Shown one piece after another: positions 34,900 through 42,276 of a stretch of DNA of 64,000 nucleotides. Source of the DNA: Mesorhizobium sp. M7A.F.Ca.US.008.03.1.1 (lineage in GTDB: Bacteria; Pseudomonadota; Alphaproteobacteria; Rhizobiales; Rhizobiaceae); assembly GCF_003997495.1 (NCBI RefSeq), contig NZ_RZRU01000005.1, positions 60,734 through 124,733 on the forward strand, given 5' to 3'. Position 1 is the first letter of the stretch; every line of letters begins with the position of its first letter. Both the position numbers and the translations under genes were made by a program. The notes beneath the pieces were generated by a model that did no database searches, was not told the DNA's origin, and saw only the letters and a list, made by a program, of their open reading frames with translations.

Positions 34900-36036
34900 T
34901 CAGCTTGTCGCGTCAGCCTTCTGCAGCGCGCGCACACGGTCGGCAAGACTGCGGTCACCATTGCCGGAGCGTGCGTCCGACGGTACCGCCAATGCCTTGG
35001 CGATCGGCGAACCAGGCCCCTCGAGCTTGGCCGTCAGATGGACGACCTCCGCCGCCAGTTCGTTCATCTGCTCGCGCAAGGCGGAGCTGCTGTCCGTGGC
35101 CTTGGACGCTGCCAGTGCGGTGAGATCCGCCTTCAGCCGCCTGTTCTCGCGCGCCAGCGCCGTCAGCCTCGCCTCGAGCTGCTCACGGTCGCTGTCGAGC
35201 TTGGCGATTGCCTTGTCGAAATCATCGCTCCTGGCGACATCGCCGCCCTTGCCGACCAGCCGCAAGGCTGGTGCGCTGTCCTCGGATTTCGATCTTTCGC
35301 GCATGCGTGCCAGTTCCTTTTCGCGGCGGTCGAGTTTGTCTTCGCGATCGGCAAGTGTGGCCAGCAGCCGTTCGACCTTCTTGTCGAGTTCGGCGGTTTT
35401 TTTCTTCTCGGCTTTCAGGGCGTCCCGCGCGGCCTTGCTTTCGGCCGCGATTTCCTGGCCGCGCCTGTCGGCTTCCTTGCGCTGGCCGCGCAGCATCGCA
35501 ATGTCACTGGCGAGTTTCTGCATTTCAGACTCTCGCGCCACGAGCTCGATCTGTCGGCTGCTCGAGGAAAAACTGGCGTCGTCATACATGCGCTCCAGCT
35601 TTTCCAGCTCAAGTGCGCGCTTTTCCAGCTTGCGTTCGGTTTCCTTCAGACGCTCCGAAAGCTGCTGCAACTCGCCCTCTCGTTGACGCAGCGCTTCGTT
35701 CTTCGCGCCCAGCTCGGTCAGCGCCTGGTTCTTGTCCGTCCGCTCGACCGCCAGGCCCTTCATGGCCTCGCGACCGCGATTGATCTCGACCAGTTGTTCG
35801 GCCGCCTTTTCACGCAACGCCTTGACGCTGATTTCCAGGCGGCGCGTCGTCATCGCGTATTCGGCGCGGATGCGATCCTTGTCCGCCTGGATCTCGGTCT
35901 GTGTCAGGGGGATCGAGGATTCGACGCGTTTGCGTGTAAGCGCGACCGCACGACGCCATATGGCCGGAGCCACCATGAGCGCCAGAAAGCCAGCGCAGAG
36001 AAAGCCGAGAACGAAGAATAGGACCGACTGGACCAA
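34900..36036 (-). CDS. Membrane-anchored long coiled-coil protein
   Basis: 378 aa. One N-terminal membrane helix (VLFFVLGFLCAGFLALMVAP), then almost continuous heptad-rich coiled coil rich in Glu, Lys, Arg and Leu (LSERLKETERKLEKRALELE, AERKKT-like stretches, LTALARENRRLKADLTALAA), and a short disordered tail. The start is TTG at 36036, with only a weak GGGTAG upstream. Likely a cytoplasm-facing structural or scaffold protein at the inner membrane; no named function. Typical rhizobial conserved hypothetical. Confidence 0.8.
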   Translation of the reverse strand: MVQSVLFFVLGFLCAGFLALMVAPAIWRRAVALTRKRVESSIPLTQTEIQADKDRIRAEYAMTTRRLEISVKALREKAAEQLVEINRGREAMKGLAVERTDKNQALTELGAKNEALRQREGELQQLSERLKETERKLEKRALELEKLERMYDDASFSSSSRQIELVARESEMQKLASDIAMLRGQRKEADRRGQEIAAESKAARDALKAEKKKTAELDKKVERLLATLADREDKLDRREKELARMRERSKSEDSAPALRLVGKGGDVARSDDFDKAIAKLDSDREQLEARLTALARENRRLKADLTALAASKATDSSSALREQMNELAAEVVHLTAKLEGPGSPIAKALAVPSDARSGNGDRSLADRVRALQKADATS

Positions 36037-36073
36037 GTGACTACCCGTTGTGGCCGGTAAGCATCAAACCAAT

Positions 36074-36264
36074 ACATGTCGCCGAAGTGGGAACCGGTTT
36101 TGGGACAACGACATGCAACAAGATAAACCAAAAGCGCATAGAGCGCTTTGACTGTGCCACGTTGACATGGCGGAAATCCAGCGTTGCGGCAAGGGTTTGC
36201 CGCAACGCTACGAGTTTAACGCATGTCGAACCAAAAGCGGTCCCGGTTTTGGGCAACGACAGCC
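36074..36264 (+). repeat. Intergenic palindromic cluster, family B, with 12-bp perfect hairpin
   Basis: Unit 1: CATGTCG (36075-36081) to CGACATG (36109-36115) enclosing ACCGGTTTTGGGACAA. Unit 2 is partial: GCATGTCG (36221-36228) followed by CCCGGTTTTGGGCAACGAC to 36260. Between them AGCGTTGCGGCA (36180-36191) and TGCCGCAACGCT (36198-36209) pair perfectly. Different sequence from family A; common in rhizobial intergenic DNA. The hairpin may also terminate the minus-strand eipA-like transcript side. Confidence 0.65.
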
Positions 36265-36276
36265 AAGGACTTCAGC

Positions 36277-36858
36277 TTAGAACGGGTTCCACGTGGCCCG
36301 CTCGGTAAGCTTCAGATAGCCGAGATTGACGCCGAGCCGGGCACCGACGCCGGTGCGAATCGGCACCAAGAGCACATTGTTGTTCTTCAGCACGTTGAAG
36401 CCGACGCCCGCCACCACATAGGCTGAACCGGCGACGCCGCCATAGCGGTTGTAGAGGCTGCCCACATCGTCGAGATTGTAGACCAGCATCATCACCCGCG
36501 AACCCTCGCCGCCAAAATCCCAGCCGAGCGACGGACCTTGCCAGAACACTTTGTGATCGCCGGCATTCTTGGTGTAGAGCGTGCCTTCGCCATAGGTCAG
36601 GCCGCCGATCAGCGCGCCCGAGCCCTCTTCGCCGAGCAGATAGCCGTTGGGCAGGCCGTAGGAGGCAAAAATCTTCTCGATCACCGTGGCGAGTCCGCCC
36701 GATGTCGCGCCAAAAAATTTGTGACCGGAATCGACAATCTCCTGAGCGGTGTATTCCTGGGCCCGCAGGGCTGAAGTCGAGAAGACGAGAACGCCCAGGA
36801 GCGTGACCGCCATTGAGAAGACACGGAGAAAGCTCCGGTCGTAGTATCGGGAAAACAT
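36277..36858 (-). CDS. eipA: DUF1134 envelope protein (EipA family)
   Basis: 193 aa. Signal peptide (FSMAVTLLGVLVFSTSALRA, cleavage near QEYTAQE), then the DUF1134 beta-barrel domain: TAQEIVDSGHKFFGATSGGL, LPNGYLLGEEGSGALIGGLT, GEGTLYTKNAGDHKVFWQGP, GGVAGSAYVVAGVGFNVLKN, C-terminal TERATWNPF. Brucella EipA is a periplasmic protein needed for envelope integrity and is under CtrA control. The cell-cycle genes 0.4-5 kb away fit, but no clear CtrA box is seen here. Confidence 0.88.
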   Translation of the reverse strand: MFSRYYDRSFLRVFSMAVTLLGVLVFSTSALRAQEYTAQEIVDSGHKFFGATSGGLATVIEKIFASYGLPNGYLLGEEGSGALIGGLTYGEGTLYTKNAGDHKVFWQGPSLGWDFGGEGSRVMMLVYNLDDVGSLYNRYGGVAGSAYVVAGVGFNVLKNNNVLLVPIRTGVGARLGVNLGYLKLTERATWNPF

Positions 36859-37204
36859 GCTTCCAATCTCCGTCAGGGAGCACCTTCGCCGACGCCTCGT
36901 ACCCCGTACGGCTCTTTTAGCCGGCCGTTAAGGGTAACTGTTAGGGGCAAACTATGCCGTAATCCTTTTTCAACCATTAATCTCACACATGAACATGGCG
37001 GTTCGAAGGCTGTTTGGGGTCGCTCAAGTGGGATCGGCGGCCTGCGTGAACACGCCATTTGCCATAACCACAATCTGGATTTGTTGCTGCACGCACGGGC
37101 GCTGTGTATTCAGAAAGCTCGAGGAGAGAGTGCGTGATTCGTGTGGCAGGTGACGATCGATCGCCCGGCCATGAGTTGTGAGATTTTGCAGGGATTTTTC
37201 GCCG
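36859..37204. other. Gene-free intergenic region upstream of chpT and eipA
   Basis: 346 bases between divergent genes, presumably both promoters. AT-rich patches with TTAA near 36925 and AACCATTAATC near 36973 resemble degenerate CtrA half-sites. No ORF with a credible start or RNA gene was seen. Confidence 0.45.
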
Positions 37205-37834
37205 ATGGCCGATCTGTTCACCCTTTCCGCACCCGATCTGGCAGCGCTTTTGTGCAGCCGGGTCTGCCACGATATCATCTCGCCGGTCGGCGCGATCAAC
37301 AACGGGCTCGAATTGCTTGATGAAGGCGGCGCCGATGAGGACGCCATGAAGCTGATCCGTCAGAGCGCCCGCAACGCATCGGCCCGCCTGCAGTTCGCCC
37401 GCATCGCCTTCGGTGCCGCCGGCTCGGCCGGCATGTTGATCGACACCGGCGATGCCGAAGCGGTCGCCATCGCCTTCCTCAAGAACGAAAAGCCGGAACT
37501 GACCTGGAACGGGCCCCGCGCGTTGCTGCCCAAGAACAAGGTCAAGCTGCTGCTCAACCTGATCCTCGTCGCCAATGCCGCCATTCCGCGCGGCGGCAAG
37601 CTTTCGGTGACGCTGGAAAATCTCGAGACCGAGCCGCGCTTCGCGCTTGCGGCGGCTGGCCCGATGCTGCGTGTGCCGCCGAAATTCCTCGAACTGCATT
37701 CCGGCCACAAGCCGGAGGAACCGATCGACGCGCATTCCGTGCAGCCCTATTACACGCTGTTTTTGTCAAGCAGAAGACGGCATACGATATCGATCCACGC
37801 GACGCCGGAAGAAATCGTGCTTTCGGCGGCCTGA
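37205..37834 (+). CDS. chpT: Histidine phosphotransferase ChpT (with an adapter-like segment near the C-terminus)
   Basis: 209 aa. The DHp-like domain holds the phospho-accepting His in LLCSRVCHDIISPVGAINNG; the degenerate ATPase-like domain follows (NKVKLLLNLILVANAAIPRG). ChpT relays phosphate from CckA to CtrA and CpdR. Residues ~188-196 (SSRRRHTIS) are unlike any ChpT and are encoded by 37767-37790, which matches the Illumina P7 adapter at 23 of 24 positions. Frame and length are kept and SIHATPEEIVLSAA looks genuine, so the segment replaces rather than adds sequence. The true residues are unknown. Confidence 0.92.
   Translation: MADLFTLSAPDLAALLCSRVCHDIISPVGAINNGLELLDEGGADEDAMKLIRQSARNASARLQFARIAFGAAGSAGMLIDTGDAEAVAIAFLKNEKPELTWNGPRALLPKNKVKLLLNLILVANAAIPRGGKLSVTLENLETEPRFALAAAGPMLRVPPKFLELHSGHKPEEPIDAHSVQPYYTLFLSSRRRHTISIHATPEEIVLSAA
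37767..37790 (+). other. Illumina P7 adapter sequence embedded in chpT
   Basis: The first 21 bases (CAAGCAGAAGACGGCATACG plus A) are identical to the P7 flow-cell primer; the next base differs (T for G) and the last two match. A chance 21-base identity in a 64-kb window is of order 3 in 10^8. The preceding TTTTTGT is also common at adapter-contaminated contig ends. The translation SSRRRHT is a known contamination signature. Confidence 0.93.
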
Positions 37835-38072
37835 TTGCTCAGCCGGTAAAGCGAAGTATTTCTACATTGAAATCTGCAATTCCAGCTCATCGACTTGAGA
37901 TGCGCCTGATCGTCCAGGCAGTACCAAAGCATTCGTGAATAAAAGCAGGCAGCTGCCCATCTTTGCAAAAATTTTACCTAACGCCTTTTCGGCTTCTTTA
38001 CCAGATTGGCCTATGGTGCGTCCTGGATGCCCCGACGCTACCGGACTGCCAGAAGGCAAAGAGGACCCGGAA

Positions 38073-38477
38073 ATGAAACGCTGCATGTTCGTCGACGATT
38101 CAAGCGTCATCAGGAAGGTTGCAAAACGCATCCTGGGCGGCTCCGAAATGATTGTCATCGAGGCCGCCAGCGGACTTGACGCGCTGGAGATGTGCGCCGC
38201 CGACATGCCCGACATCATCGTCGTCGATGGCGCCTTGCCCGACGTACCGGCGGTCGATCTCATCCGTCGCGTCCGCGCCATGGAGAGCCCGATAAGGCCG
38301 CAAATCCTGATTTCGCTGGTCGAGCTCGATATTGCTTCGATCATGCGGGCCAAGCGGGCCGGCGCCCAGGGCTATCTCTTGAAGCCGTTCAACCGCCCGC
38401 AGCTGCTCGAGCGCTTTCGCACCTTGAAGAGCGCACCTGATTCGGCATCCTTGAGCAATTCCAGAAAAAGTGCGTGA
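38073..38477 (+). CDS. Single-domain response regulator (receiver only)
   Basis: 134 aa. Receiver fold with acidic pair D8/D9 (MFVDDSSVIRKVAKRIL), phospho-acceptor D52 (IIVVDGALP), Ser/Thr switch in ILISL and Lys104 in YLLKPFNRPQ. No output domain. The neighbours are chpT and ctrA, and relatives in Rhizobiales sit at the same place, so a role in the ChpT phosphorelay is likely. The last residues (SLSNSRKSA) come from the start of a palindromic element, not from conserved sequence. Confidence 0.88.
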   Translation: MKRCMFVDDSSVIRKVAKRILGGSEMIVIEAASGLDALEMCAADMPDIIVVDGALPDVPAVDLIRRVRAMESPIRPQILISLVELDIASIMRAKRAGAQGYLLKPFNRPQLLERFRTLKSAPDSASLSNSRKSA

Positions 38478-38500
38478 CGGTTTTCTGCCCGGAAGCCCAA
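38453..38500 (+). repeat. Truncated palindromic element, family A
   Basis: GAGCAATTCCAGAAAAAGTG followed by a CGGTTTTCTGCCCGGA core matches the left half of the units at 15526 and 34785. It overlaps the 3' end of the response-regulator gene and provides its stop codon. Confidence 0.6.
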
Positions 38501-38527
38501 AAACAGACCGTTACCAGCCCATCATGC

Positions 38528-38554
38528 AAAAACCCGGCCGAAGCCGGGTTTTTT
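38528..38554. terminator. Bidirectional terminator between the response regulator and ctrA
   Basis: AACCCGGC (38531-38538), loop CGAA, GCCGGGTT (38543-38550), with A-run on the left and TTTTTT on the right. A canonical hairpin usable from both strands between convergent genes. Confidence 0.88.
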
Positions 38555-38581
38555 ATTGAAAAGATTCGAACGATTCGTCGC

Positions 38582-39277
38582 TCAGGCGCTGACGCGAATG
38601 TCTTCCGGTTCGCGCAGCACATAGCCGCGCCCCCAGACCGTTTCGATGTAGTTCTGGCCGCCCGATGCCGCGTCGAGCTTTTTGCGAAGCTTGCAGATGA
38701 AGACGTCGATGATTTTCAGCTCGGGCTCATCCATGCCGCCATAGAGGTGGTTGAGGAACATTTCCTTGGTCAGCGTGGTGCCTTTGCGCAGCGAAAGCAA
38801 CTCCAGCATCTGGTATTCCTTGCCGGTCAGGTGCACGCGCTGGCCGCCGACTTCGACTGTCTTAGCATCGAGGTTGACCACCAGGTCCCCGGTGGTGATG
38901 ACCGACTGGGCGTGGCCCTTGGAGCGCCGCACGATGGCATGAATGCGGGCAACCAGCTCATCTTTGTGGAACGGCTTGGTCATGTAGTCGTCCGCGCCGA
39001 AGCCGAGGCCGCGCACCTTGTCCTCGATGCCGGCCATGCCGGAGAGGATGAGAATAGGTGTTTTGACCTTGGAAAGGCGAAGCGTTCTCAAGACCTCGTA
39101 GCCCGACATGTCAGGCAGGTTGAGATCGAGAAGAATGATATCGTAGTCGTAGAGCTTGCCTAGATCGACGCCCTCTTCACCGAGATCGGTCGTGTAGACG
39201 TTGAAACTTTCCGATTTCAGCATCAGTTCGATGCTTTGTGCGGTTGCACTGTCATCTTCTATCAGCAGAACACGCAT
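38582..39277 (-). CDS. ctrA: Cell-cycle master response regulator CtrA
   Basis: 231 aa, nearly identical in layout to alphaproteobacterial CtrA: receiver [20 protein letters not shown], phospho-acceptor D51 in [21 protein letters not shown] in [20 protein letters not shown], and the OmpR-type winged helix ([51 protein letters not shown]). It controls division, flagellar and DNA-methylation genes and binds TTAA-N7-TTAA boxes. The C-terminal SA resembles the degradation tag AA of Caulobacter CtrA but is not identical. Upstream lies a CtrA half-site (39362-39370). Confidence 0.97.
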   Translation of the reverse strand: MRVLLIEDDSATAQSIELMLKSESFNVYTTDLGEEGVDLGKLYDYDIILLDLNLPDMSGYEVLRTLRLSKVKTPILILSGMAGIEDKVRGLGFGADDYMTKPFHKDELVARIHAIVRRSKGHAQSVITTGDLVVNLDAKTVEVGGQRVHLTGKEYQMLELLSLRKGTTLTKEMFLNHLYGGMDEPELKIIDVFICKLRKKLDAASGGQNYIETVWGRGYVLREPEDIRVSA

Positions 39278-39729
39278 TTCATTCCCCTTTTCTGCTGCCG
39301 GACCATTTCACGACCCGTCCGGACCCGGAGCAGTGGTTGCCTTGTGCAGAGGCTGCCATTGAATGGTTAACAAATCCTAATTTCCCGTCCATGACGGTAC
39401 CAGATTTTTTAACCTCTTTCTACACCCTCTTGAATCTAATAACGAATCTCAGAACCAAATTCCTAATGCAACACATTAACAACCTGGACTAAGCGACTCC
39501 AGGGACTCATCGACGTCGCTTCCGCATCGGTGGCCGGAATTTTTACCCGGCCTTAAGTCCTGACCCGTATGATTAACAATGCCCGTAAACGAATGGTTAC
39601 CGCCGGCAAAAAACTTTAGGGTTTTGTTTCCTATAGTTCGGGGAAAGCCGGTGGACACGGGTGCGGCCTGGGCGTTTCCAGGTGGTTTGGACGATAAGTG
39701 CGGGTGTGCGTTTCCGGGAGTACCGAATC
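39278..39729. other. ctrA/fliJ intergenic control region
   Basis: 452 bases without a convincing gene and clearly AT-richer than its surroundings, between divergent ctrA and fliJ. It carries several TTAA words, among them AATGGTTAA (39362-39370), ATTAACAACC near 39475 and ATTAACAATG near 39570. Multiple ctrA promoters in this kind of region are known in alphaproteobacteria; I cannot map start sites here. Confidence 0.6.
39362..39370 (-). promoter_or_regulatory. Candidate CtrA half-site (TTAACCATT) upstream of ctrA
   Basis: Read toward ctrA the bases are TTAACCATT, the half-site form described for CtrA. It lies about 85 bases before the ctrA start codon, suitable for autoregulation. A full TTAA-N7-TTAA box is not present at this spot. 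Confidence 0.45.
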
Positions 39730-40107
39730 ATGAAGTCACGTGAAAACCTCGTTCGGCTGAAACAGTTTCAGGTGAATGAGAAGCGGCGGCAGCTGCTGCA
39801 GCTCGACATGATGATCGCCGAGTTCGAACGCATGGCCGTCGAGCTGGAGCTTCAGATCACCGCCGAGGAAAAGAAGGCCGGCATCACCGACATCAACCAT
39901 TTCGCCTATCCGACCTTCGCCAAGGCGGCTCGCCTGCGCCGCGACAACCTCAGGAATTCTCAAAGCGACCTCGCCCAGCAGCGAAGCGCCGCCGAATCAT
40001 TACTCGGCGAAGCTGAAGCGGAGCTTTCCAAGGCGGAAATGCTGGAATCGCGCGACACGAAGATCCGCGAAACCGAAGTCGGTGGCCGCAGCGCCATGAT
40101 CGGCTAA
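39730..40107 (+). CDS. fliJ: Flagellar export protein FliJ-like coiled-coil protein
   Basis: 125 aa, all-helical: NLVRLKQFQVNEKRRQLLQL, DMMIAEFERMAVELELQITA, LAQQRSAAESLLGEAEAELS. The pattern is that of FliJ, the chaperone-escort linking the FliI ATPase to FlhA. The gene next to ctrA in Brucella and other Rhizobiales is annotated the same way. GGGAG lies 10 bases before ATG 39730. No other flagellar gene is near, so expression probably depends on the shared ctrA intergenic region. Confidence 0.82.
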   Translation: MKSRENLVRLKQFQVNEKRRQLLQLDMMIAEFERMAVELELQITAEEKKAGITDINHFAYPTFAKAARLRRDNLRNSQSDLAQQRSAAESLLGEAEAELSKAEMLESRDTKIRETEVGGRSAMIG

Positions 40108-40206
40108 AACCCTGCCGTTGGCGGCGTCAGCGCTCGCCATCAGGCCGGCGCAATTGCCGTGGCTTGCCGCCCCGGCGGGAATACGCGAAGAAAAATAAAA
40201 CCCGCC

Positions 40207-40605
40207 CTACGCGGCCCAATCCCCTTCATTCTCGGCAATTGCCCTTGCACGGGCATCCTTGATATCCGGCGCATGCTGCTCCGCCCATGACCTGATCTGG
40301 GTAAGCAGTCCCGCCAGGTTCTGACCGAGCTCGGTCAATTCATATTCGACGCGCGGCGGAATGACCGGGAAGATCTCGCGCCGTACCAGTCCGTCGCGCT
40401 CGAGCACGCGCAGCGTCTGCGTCAGCATCTTCGGCGTGATGCCCTCAAGTTTCCGGGCAAGCTCGCCATTGCGCAGCCGGCCTTTGCGCAGCGCGCAAAC
40501 CACCAGATAGACCCACTTGCTGGCCAGCATCTCCAGCACGGTGTGCGAAGGACACGTTCGCCGGAACGCATCATAGCCGAAACCGCAATCATCTTCACTA
40601 TCCAT
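40207..40605 (-). CDS. HxlR-family winged-helix regulator
   Basis: 132 aa. Conserved N-terminal Cys in RTCPSHTVLEMLASKWVYLV, core LRNGELARKLEGITPKMLTQ and LRVLERDGLVRREIFPVIPP, then VEYELTELGQNLAGLL. HxlR proteins often sense aldehydes, quinones or oxidants via the N-terminal Cys and control a divergent reductase. The divergent gene here is a zinc-less quinone-oxidoreductase-like enzyme, 90 bases between starts. Confidence 0.9.
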   Translation of the reverse strand: MDSEDDCGFGYDAFRRTCPSHTVLEMLASKWVYLVVCALRKGRLRNGELARKLEGITPKMLTQTLRVLERDGLVRREIFPVIPPRVEYELTELGQNLAGLLTQIRSWAEQHAPDIKDARARAIAENEGDWAA

Positions 40606-40612
40606 GAGGTGC

Positions 40613-40635
40613 GTATATATCAGGAAGGTACATAC
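40613..40635. promoter_or_regulatory. Candidate HxlR operator
   Basis: GTATATA (40613-40619) and TACATAC (40629-40635) form a 7-9-7 inverted repeat with one mismatch, between the divergent HxlR and oxidoreductase genes and 8 bases from the regulator's start. HxlR-type sites are often spaced GTA/TAC dyads. Confidence 0.45.
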
Positions 40636-40695
40636 TGGACAAGGGACTGTTACTATCCAAATGATAGCGGCATCAACCGAGCAGGAGACATTTCA

Positions 40696-41622
40696 ATGCA
40701 TGCCGTTATCCAGAATTCCGTCGGCGGACCCGACGTCCTTGTCATCGCCGATCAGCCGGACCCCACGCCAGAGGCCGGCGAAGTGCTGGTCCGTGTCAAG
40801 GCCGCAGGCATCAATCCGGTCGATGGCGCCGTCCGTGCCGGCTACTACCCCTTGCTCGGCGAGCCGCCCTTCATCCTGGGTTGGGATATCTCGGGAACTG
40901 TCGAAGCACTCGGCGCCGGCGTCACCGGCTTCAAGATCGGCGACGAGGTGTTCGGCATGCCGCGCTTTCCCAAGCAGGCGGCGGCCTATGCCGAGCTGGC
41001 AGCCGTACCTGCCGATCAAATCGCACTGAAGCCGAGGGGCGCGGGCCACCTCGAGGCGGGCGCCTTGCCGCTGGCCGGCCTCACCGCCTGGCAAGGGCTT
41101 GTTCGCCACGGCCGACTGAAACCGGATCAGCGCGTATTGGTGCATGCGGGAGCCGGCGGCGTCGGTCATCTGGCGGTGCAGGTCGCCAAGGCGCACGGCG
41201 CCTACGTTGTCGCCACGGCCAGCCCGGCCAAGCTCGATTTCGTCCGCAAACTTGGCGCCGACGAGGTCATCGACTACACCAAGGGCGATTTCACAGACCG
41301 GGTTCGCGACATCGACCTGGTGCTGGATCCAATGGGCGGCGACCACGCCCAACGCTCGCTGAAGGTGCTCAAGCGTGGCGGCGTGCTGGTGTCATTGCTC
41401 GATGTCAGCGACGACACCAGGGCGCAGGCCAATGCGCGCGATACCCGGGTCGAGCGTATGTCCGTCGTGCCCGACAGGGAGGGCCTGCTGGAACTGGCTC
41501 GGTTGATCGATGCCAACAAGCTCGCCGTCCATGTGGCGAAGAGCTTCCCGCTGGACCAGGCGGGGGCGGCTCACGCCTTCCTCGCCACCAAGCCGATCGG
41601 CAAGGTTGCACTGACCGTCTGA
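40696..41622 (+). CDS. NADPH:quinone oxidoreductase-like medium-chain dehydrogenase (zinc-free)
   Basis: 308 aa. GroES-like N-terminus (MHAVIQNSVGGPDVLVIADQ, VRVKAAGINPVDGAVRAGYY), Rossmann motif HAGAGGVGHLAVQVAKAHGA, and DLVLDPMGGDHAQRSLKVLK. Zinc ligands of alcohol dehydrogenases are missing, placing it with QOR-type NADPH reductases. AGGAGA is seven bases before ATG 40696. Likely repressed by the divergent HxlR protein and induced by electrophiles. Confidence 0.9.
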   Translation: MHAVIQNSVGGPDVLVIADQPDPTPEAGEVLVRVKAAGINPVDGAVRAGYYPLLGEPPFILGWDISGTVEALGAGVTGFKIGDEVFGMPRFPKQAAAYAELAAVPADQIALKPRGAGHLEAGALPLAGLTAWQGLVRHGRLKPDQRVLVHAGAGGVGHLAVQVAKAHGAYVVATASPAKLDFVRKLGADEVIDYTKGDFTDRVRDIDLVLDPMGGDHAQRSLKVLKRGGVLVSLLDVSDDTRAQANARDTRVERMSVVPDREGLLELARLIDANKLAVHVAKSFPLDQAGAAHAFLATKPIGKVALTV

Positions 41623-41664
41623 GCGCCAGAAGGCTCGCTTCCAACGAAAAGCGTTTTGGAAAAC

Positions 41665-41697
41665 ACGAAGGGCGCGGGGGTTAGCCGCGCCCTTCGT
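41665..41697. terminator. Bidirectional terminator between the oxidoreductase and sciP
   Basis: ACGAAGGGCGCGG (41665-41677) pairs perfectly with CCGCGCCCTTCGT (41685-41697) around a 7-base loop, between convergent genes. Confidence 0.85.
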
Positions 41698-41712
41698 CTA
41701 AATTCGCAATGG

Positions 41713-41988
41713 TTAGTGCCGGTATTGCTGGATGCGCGTCGTGCGCAGCCCGGCAAGGCCATATTCGTCGATCGACGCCTGCCAGGACAGGAATTCCTCG
41801 GTGGTGAGCTTGTAGCGTTGGCATGCCTCGTCCAGGCTCAAAAGCCCGCCGCGCACGGCCGCAACCACTTCCGCCTTACGCCGGATAACCCAGCGACGTG
41901 TATTGGTCGGCGGCAGATCGGCAATCGTAAGAGGGCTGCCGTCAGGCCCGATAACATATTTGACTCTCGGTCTAACCAGATCGGTCAT
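41713..41988 (-). CDS. sciP: DUF1153 protein SciP, CtrA inhibitory protein
   Basis: 91 aa. KYVIGPDGSPLTIADLPPTN, then TRRWVIRRKAEVVAAVRGGL, LSLDEACQRYKLTTEEFLSW and GLAGLRTTRIQQYRH match Caulobacter SciP over almost the whole length. SciP (helix-turn-helix) binds CtrA at promoters and blocks transcription in G1. Its presence 2.4 kb from ctrA completes a cell-cycle neighbourhood with chpT. A near-consensus CtrA box lies 57-71 bases upstream. Confidence 0.93.
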   Translation of the reverse strand: MTDLVRPRVKYVIGPDGSPLTIADLPPTNTRRWVIRRKAEVVAAVRGGLLSLDEACQRYKLTTEEFLSWQASIDEYGLAGLRTTRIQQYRH

Positions 41989-42044
41989 CGTACTCTCTAC
42001 AAAAAACTCAAAGACCCAATCCCCGCCACGTTACCGCCACAGCT

Positions 42045-42059
42045 TTAAAAATTGCCTAA
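42045..42059 (-). promoter_or_regulatory. Near-consensus CtrA box upstream of sciP
   Basis: TTAA (42045-42048), seven bases, CTAA (42056-42059): seven of eight positions of TTAA-N7-TTAA, 57-71 bases upstream of the sciP ATG. In Caulobacter sciP is activated by CtrA, so location and sequence agree. Confidence 0.6.
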
Positions 42060-42276
42060 GCAGACCCTAATGACTAGGTAAGGATCATGAACGCCGCGTT
42101 AGTCTTTTCGCCGGCATTTGAAACATCTGCCCGCACACCCTGATTTGCCGGGGAAAATGCATCCCTTGCCGAAGATCGGCCGCGACCGGTGAATCGCCCT
42201 GCACGCTGGCGCGCCGGTAAAGCTTGACCTATATTCTCGACATTGGCATTGAGGCGCCGCGCAGAACGAAAGCATC

